DNA of 11,139 nt from an uncultured Clostridia bacterium (lineage in GTDB: Bacteria > Bacillota > Clostridia > Oscillospirales > CAG-272): NCBI GenBank assembly GCA_904502015.1, contig CAJGEA010000046.1, positions 1 to 11,139 of the forward strand. The letters are read 5' to 3'. The position numbers and the translations under genes are program-made. Under the pieces are notes generated by a model that saw only the letters and a list, made by a program, of their open reading frames with translations, did not search any database and was not told where the DNA came from. Of this stretch, positions 7,673 through 11,139 are shown piece by piece (positions within the stretch are counted from its first letter, which is position 1; every line of letters begins with the position of its first letter).

Positions 7673-7873
7673 AACAAAGAATGGCCGGCGGTGTCGGGGG
7701 CGGCCTTGAGCGCCCCGACGCGCACCGATAGGTGCAAGAAAAATTCTTATCACATATGGTTTTTGGCGCTTTCCTTGTTCTATATGTTTTTTAGTTATTG
7801 CCAATTTTCTTGCGGCTTCCGCCGCGCGTCAGAGGGCGTTCCCCCCTCCGACACCGCCCCCCTTGGCGTTTTC

Positions 7874-7944
7874 GTGTCGGGGGCTTCGCCCCCGACACCC
7901 CCACGCAATTGAAACCCCAACTCACCGCAAAACCCCAATTTGAA
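7874..7944 (-). repeat. Inverted fragment of the interspersed repeat family
   Basis: On the minus strand TTCAAATTGGGGTTT (7930-7944) is followed by a second TTGGGGTTTCAATTG block and then by an 11-bp hairpin (7874-7898), GTGTCGGGGGC with GCCCCCGACAC. The order, CAAATTGGGG then a GGGGGTG...GGGGGC hairpin, matches copies A and B, but the orientation is opposite and the hairpin arms carry different, compensated bases. Confidence 0.6.
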
Positions 7945-7975
7945 TAATAGGTTGATTTCTTTGCTATATATATAC

Positions 7976-8012
7976 ACGCAAGGCGTCGGGCAGGTGCGCC
8001 GACGCCTTGCGT
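7976..8012 (-). terminator. Terminator of pepD
   Basis: A perfect 13-bp stem (7977-7989 with 7999-8011, extendable by one A-T pair) with a 9-nt loop starts 8 nt after the pepD stop. The transcript continues TGTATATATATAG, which is AT-rich rather than a pure T run. Position and stem strength support termination. Confidence 0.7.
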
Positions 8013-8020
8013 TCAATCGG

Positions 8021-9529
8021 TCAGGATACCAGCACGCGAAGCACCTCGCGCACGAGGCGATAGGTGCGCTCCACCGAGGGGATGGACAATTTTTCACGAG
8101 GGGTGTGGATATCCCGCATATCGGGGCCGACCGAAATGATGTCCATGCCGGGCATCTTATCCGCCAGAATACCGCATTCCAGACCCGCGTGGATGACCTC
8201 CACGGCGGGGGTAACGCCGCCGTACAACCGCTCGCTCACCGCGCTCCACACGTCACGCAGAGGGGACACGGGCGCATAGTCCCAGCCGGGGTAGCGGGCC
8301 GAGTGAACGGCGCTTCCCTGCCCCGCAGTGCAGATCTTGGCCAGCAGGGCCAGCTCGCGCTCAGCGTCGTCCAGATGGCTTCCCACCGCCGAACGGGTGG
8401 CAAAGGCGAAATGCACCTCGGTGGGCTTTCCGTCGCCGTCGGTCACCGTACGCGCGATGCCGAGATTGCGGGAATAGGCAACCAAGCCCTTGACGTGGGC
8501 GCTCATGGACAGCACGCCGTCGCGAACGAGAGCCACCACCGCCAGCACCTGTGCGGTGCTTTCCGCGGTCATGGTCACAGCGGCTGTTTCCTTGTCGCTC
8601 ACCTCTGCCGTACAGACGAAATTTTTATCAACCTCAATTACATTCGGCTCGGCGCGCATCAGATCGGCCTCGGCGCACGCATCGGCGCACAGCCGCTCTG
8701 CAGTTTGAGCGTCAGCAACCAGCAACCTAGCCGTCGCATCGCGAGGGATGGCGTTATCCTTGCCGCCGCCGCTGATCGAGATCAGGGAAAGATCATACCG
8801 CGCCGACAGCGCGTACAGCACGCGGCCCAACGCCTTGATGGCGTTGGTGTGTCCCTCGTGGATCTCCACGCCCGAATGACCGCCCGAGAATCCCGAAAGG
8901 GTAAGCGTAACGGTCACGCCCTCGCGCATCTCCGCCGAAACGGGCACGGTGATGTCGGTACGAACTCCGCCCGAACAGCCTGCGGTCAGAACGCCCTCAC
9001 ACTCGCTGTCGAGGTTGATCATACGCGTCGCCGTGGCCCCGGCCGCAACAGGGTCAAACGCGTGCGCGCCCTCAAGACCCGTTTCCTCGGACACGGTGAA
9101 CAGGCACTCCAGCGCGGGATGGGGCTCGGGGGGATTGTCCAGCAGGGCCAGCATCATGGCTACCGCCACGCCGTCGTCACCGCCCAGCGTCGTCCCGTCG
9201 GCTGAGATCCAGCCGTAGGCGTCCACCGAAAGCTTCAGTCCGTCGGTGGCGAAATCGTGCGCCGAGGCGGCATCCTTTTCGCCCACCATGTCAAGGTGTC
9301 CCTGTAGCATGACGGCAGGCGCACTCTCACAGCCCGCCGAGGCGCCCCGTTTGACGAACACGTTATGCACCTCGTCGCGGTAGCAGTACAGCCCCCGCGC
9401 GCGGGCGAAATTCTCCACGTAATCGGCGATCGCGCGCTCGTCCCCCGACACATGGGGAATGGCGCAGATCTCCTCAAAATATTGCATCACAAGCGCGGGC
9501 TCGTAGCCTGCCAGAACACGGTTGCCCAT
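8021..9529 (-). CDS. pepD: Aminoacyl-histidine dipeptidase PepD (M20 family), 502 aa
   Basis: A cytoplasmic di-zinc peptidase of the PepD/beta-Ala-His dipeptidase type, cleaving dipeptides such as Xaa-His. Residues near the N-terminus (EEICAIPHVSGDE, 19-31) match the family opening. Metal and catalytic motifs are intact: QGHLDMV (His78, Asp80), LGGDDG (bridging Asp119), SEETGLEGA (Glu148, Glu149), LDSE (Asp174) and IHAGLECG (His447). The lid region carries GFSGGHSGVEIHEGH (212-226). Its length is close to the usual 480-500 residues. ATG 9529 follows AGGAGG by 7 nt; the 15-residue in-frame extension to 9574 would place that Shine-Dalgarno inside the gene. A TATAAT directly abuts the Shine-Dalgarno, too close to act as a normal -10, and I see no other promoter, so read-through from mreB is possible. 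Confidence 0.93.
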   Translation of the reverse strand: MGNRVLAGYEPALVMQYFEEICAIPHVSGDERAIADYVENFARARGLYCYRDEVHNVFVKRGASAGCESAPAVMLQGHLDMVGEKDAASAHDFATDGLKLSVDAYGWISADGTTLGGDDGVAVAMMLALLDNPPEPHPALECLFTVSEETGLEGAHAFDPVAAGATATRMINLDSECEGVLTAGCSGGVRTDITVPVSAEMREGVTVTLTLSGFSGGHSGVEIHEGHTNAIKALGRVLYALSARYDLSLISISGGGKDNAIPRDATARLLVADAQTAERLCADACAEADLMRAEPNVIEVDKNFVCTAEVSDKETAAVTMTAESTAQVLAVVALVRDGVLSMSAHVKGLVAYSRNLGIARTVTDGDGKPTEVHFAFATRSAVGSHLDDAERELALLAKICTAGQGSAVHSARYPGWDYAPVSPLRDVWSAVSERLYGGVTPAVEVIHAGLECGILADKMPGMDIISVGPDMRDIHTPREKLSIPSVERTYRLVREVLRVLVS

Positions 9530-9631
9530 AGCAATCCCTCCTTTATTATATAGCCGAGGGGAAGACGCTCCCAAAAGCTCTCCCCCTGCAAATGTAAAAG
9601 CATATTGTCCCTTGCGGGAAATAACCGGAGC

Positions 9632-9694
9632 TCAACGGTTTGCGGCCAATGACCAATGACCAACGGTCAACGACTAACGACTAACGTTCAACGG
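9632..9694. repeat. Heptamer tandem repeat array overlapping the mreB stop
   Basis: Nine 7-bp units lie in perfect register, with plus-strand consensus YYAAYGN: TCAACGG, TTTGCGG (degenerate), CCAATGA twice, CCAACGG, TCAACGA, CTAACGA, CTAACGT and TCAACGG. The last unit (9688-9694) contains the TGA stop and part of the penultimate Arg codons of the mreB-like gene. The array fills part of the mreB-pepD gap and resembles in style the short tandemly repeated heptamers known from cyanobacteria. Confidence 0.8.
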
Positions 9695-10734
9695 CGCAGA
9701 TCCATACGCGCGGGTAGCTCCACCATGCCCTCGGGCATCATGGACAAGTAGGGCAAGAGTGCGCCCGCCCCTCGCACGATGCTGCGAATGGGCTCTCTGG
9801 CCATATAAGTGGGAACGCCCGTAACCCGTTGGATCAAGCGATCCAACCCGTGAAGCAGGCTGCCGCCTCCCGTCATGACCATACCGTTCTGAAGAATATC
9901 CCCCACCAGCTCGGGCGGTGTCTGCTCGATCACCGAGCAAATGGAATCCAGAATGGCGGTAATGGGCTCGTTCAACGCCTCCAGCATTTCCTTGGAGCTG
10001 AGCACGATCTTATGGGGAAGCCCCTCGGTCAACGATCGTCCGCAAACCTCCATATAGTCGGGATTGCGATGCTCGTAAACCTCGCCGATGTGAATTTTTA
10101 CATCCTCCGCCGTCCGCTCGCCGATGAGCAGATTGTAGCGGCGGCGCACGTAATTCATAATTGCCTCGTCAAAGGTATCGCCACCGATGCGGATGGAGTC
10201 GGATACCACCACGCCGCCCATAGACAGCACCGCAATATCGGAAACACCGCCGCCGATGTTGACCACCATGCTTCCCACGGGGGATTTGATATCCAGCCCC
10301 GCGCCAATCGCGGCGGCGCGCGGCTCGTCAATGAGGTAGGTGCGGCGTGCGCCCGCCTCGCGGGACGCCTCCATAACGGCGCGCATCTCCACGTCGGTAA
10401 TACCCGTGGGCACACAGAGGACTACGCGCGGCGGGAACCACACCTTGCCACAGGCGCGACGGATGAAGTAACGCAGCATTTGCAAGGTGACGTCGTACTG
10501 GCTGATGGAGCCGTTCTTCAGGGGACGGATGGCCTCAATATGCTCGGGCGTGCGTCCCAGCATATCCATAGCGGCGCGGCCAACCTTTTCCACGCGGTTA
10601 TTTTCCAGGTCAACGGCCACCACCGACGGCTCGTTGAACACGATACCCTTATCCTTGACGAAAACCAACACCGAAGCCGTGCCCAGATCAATGGCAATGT
10701 CCTGGCTGAATTTACTCAGACTGAATTTCCCCAC
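9688..10734 (-). CDS. mreB: MreB/Mbl-family actin homologue, divergent, 348 aa
   Basis: A bacterial actin-fold ATPase that forms membrane-bound filaments guiding elongation of the cell wall. The order of motifs is preserved: phosphate-1 IDLGTASVLVF (15-25), CVPTGITDVE (107-116), YLIDEPRAAAIGAG (133-146), phosphate-2 IGGGVSDIAV (160-169), IRIGGDTFDEAI (181-192), NLLIGERTAEDVK (201-213) and adenosine MTGGGSLLHGLDRL (287-300). Length is near the usual 335-345. Several near-invariant residues differ (see findings), so it may be a paralogue with altered nucleotide turnover. The start is GTG 10734, preceded by GAGGTGAGG; the conserved N-terminus begins a few residues later, supporting it. A near-consensus promoter lies upstream. 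No mreC or mreD is adjacent in this window. Confidence 0.92.
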   Translation of the reverse strand: MGKFSLSKFSQDIAIDLGTASVLVFVKDKGIVFNEPSVVAVDLENNRVEKVGRAAMDMLGRTPEHIEAIRPLKNGSISQYDVTLQMLRYFIRRACGKVWFPPRVVLCVPTGITDVEMRAVMEASREAGARRTYLIDEPRAAAIGAGLDIKSPVGSMVVNIGGGVSDIAVLSMGGVVVSDSIRIGGDTFDEAIMNYVRRRYNLLIGERTAEDVKIHIGEVYEHRNPDYMEVCGRSLTEGLPHKIVLSSKEMLEALNEPITAILDSICSVIEQTPPELVGDILQNGMVMTGGGSLLHGLDRLIQRVTGVPTYMAREPIRSIVRGAGALLPYLSMMPEGMVELPARMDLRR

Positions 10735-10794
10735 AGCGGCAACCTCACCTCTCTTTCACTACTGAATAGTATTCCATAGTAATCCATTATATAC

Positions 10795-10823
10795 AGTATA
10801 GCACACAAGCGTGTCGGTGTCAA
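10795..10823 (-). promoter_or_regulatory. sigmaA promoter of the mreB-like gene
   Basis: The minus strand reads TTGACA (10818-10823), a 17-nt spacer and TATACT (10795-10800): a perfect -35 and a 5-of-6 match at -10. The predicted start site near 10788 leaves a leader of about 54 nt before GTG 10734. Confidence 0.82.
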
Positions 10824-10861
10824 TGGTTTCGGAAGGATATTTTTAACGATTCAGTCGGTTA

Positions 10862-11139
10862 TCAAATTGGGGGGCACCTGCGGTGCGGCTTTCGCTCGGG
10901 TTTGGGTATCGCGCTCCTACCATCTCACCCGATGGAATGGTTGTCAAATTGGGGTTTGTCGGGCACCTGCGGTGCGCGAACTCGGCGTGGCCGAGTTCAA
11001 CCGAGTTTTGCCTGTCGGCAAAACTCAACGCTCCCCATAAGGTTTTCCCCGATGGATTGGAAATCTTCAAATTGGGGTTTATCGAACTGTTTGAATTTGT
11101 GTGATCACAGGCACGAGGGGGGTGCAGGGGGCGAAGCCC
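10862..11139 (+). repeat. Interspersed hairpin-rich repeat, copy B (cut by window end)
   Basis: This copy carries CAAATTGGGG three times (10863, 10945, 11068), each opening a sub-unit. Two GCACC-TGC-GGTGC hairpins follow (10874-10886, 10963-10975). The middle sub-unit adds two further perfect hairpins: a 9-bp stem at 10978-10998 and a 10-bp stem GAGTTTTGCC with GGCAAAACTC at 11003-11026. CCCGATGGA appears before the second and third CAAATT. The end, GAATTTGTGTG then GGGGGGTGCAGGGGGC, matches copy A and continues past the window. Relative to copy A it contains about 120 extra bases in the middle. Confidence 0.75.

Larger units (their letters stand above)
7434..8020. other. Gene-free region rich in repeats and hairpins
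   Basis: This 587-base stretch between pepD and spmA contains repeat copy A (7502-7672), a set of smaller hairpins (about 7690-7760), an inverted repeat-family fragment (7874-7944) and the pepD terminator (7976-8012). Open frames within it are composed of repeat text and lack ribosome binding sites. No tRNA-like or other RNA gene was recognised. Confidence 0.7.
10735..11139. other. mreB promoter region and repeat copy B, no gene
   Basis: The part next to the gene (10735-10823) holds the promoter and 5' leader, including a direct repeat of ATAGTA on the plus strand near 10767-10782. From 10862 to the window edge the sequence is repeat copy B. The small open frames here translate the repeat and have no ribosome binding sites. 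Confidence 0.7.

Noticed and set aside
7517..7912. 131-codon plus-strand open frame in the spmA-pepD gap
   Set aside because: It translates repeat copy A and neighbouring hairpins (GVQGAKPPAPNKE type text), has no ribosome binding site, and its composition is what such repeats commonly yield as spurious proteins.
7434..8020. CRISPR array or attachment site in the repeat-rich gap
   Set aside because: The repeats are not regularly spaced, there are no unique spacers of constant length, and no tRNA, integrase or cas gene is present.
9544..9550. TATAAT just upstream of pepD as a -10 box
   Set aside because: It abuts AAAGGAGGG, so transcription would start inside the Shine-Dalgarno, and there is no -35 at the right distance.

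Overview
This window looks like a chromosomal segment of a spore-forming Clostridia-type Firmicute with fairly high G+C, possibly a gut lineage. The evidence is a spmA-spmB spore maturation pair, an RNase J, a membrane-anchored foldase-like protein, an M20 PepD peptidase, an MreB-family actin homologue, and strong AGGAGG ribosome binding sites. Every gene I can support lies on the minus strand, so transcription runs from high to low coordinates. I found no credible plus-strand gene, tRNA, rRNA, CRISPR array, transposase or phage gene.

Layout in transcription order, from the right edge: (1) 10735-11139 holds a copy of a hairpin-rich interspersed repeat, then a near-consensus sigmaA promoter. 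(2) An mreB-like gene starts at GTG 10734; its stop codon sits inside a heptamer tandem repeat array (9632-9694). (3) pepD (8021-9529) ends in a 13-bp-stem terminator. (4) 7434-8020 has no gene and holds further copies of the repeat family in both orientations. (5) spmA, spmB and a 99-codon tail-anchored protein form a tight cluster (5950-7433). (6) A perfect TTGACA-N17-TATAAT promoter opens an unusually long (about 440 nt), structured leader to RNase J (3217-5433), which has a basic N-terminal extension of about 180 residues. (7) A 598-residue PPIC/SurA-like membrane-anchored protein (1200-2996) ends in a Thr/Ala/Glu repeat tail and a terminator. (8) A Cys-rich protein of unknown function (303-1013) has its own terminator. 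(9) 1-269 is gene-free repeat and hairpin sequence.

Functionally these are mostly housekeeping and sporulation genes: cell shape (MreB), peptide turnover (PepD), spore core dehydration (SpmA/SpmB), RNA processing and decay (RNase J), and extracytoplasmic protein folding (PPIC-like). No obvious new multi-gene system is present. The most interesting non-coding signals are the RNase J leader, with a terminator-like hairpin and a 10-bp stem abutting the Shine-Dalgarno; the interspersed repeat family, whose hairpins differ between copies by compensatory base changes; and the heptamer array overlapping the mreB stop. The most interesting protein signals are the altered nucleotide-binding motifs of the MreB homologue and the two degenerate parvulin-like repeats of the foldase.
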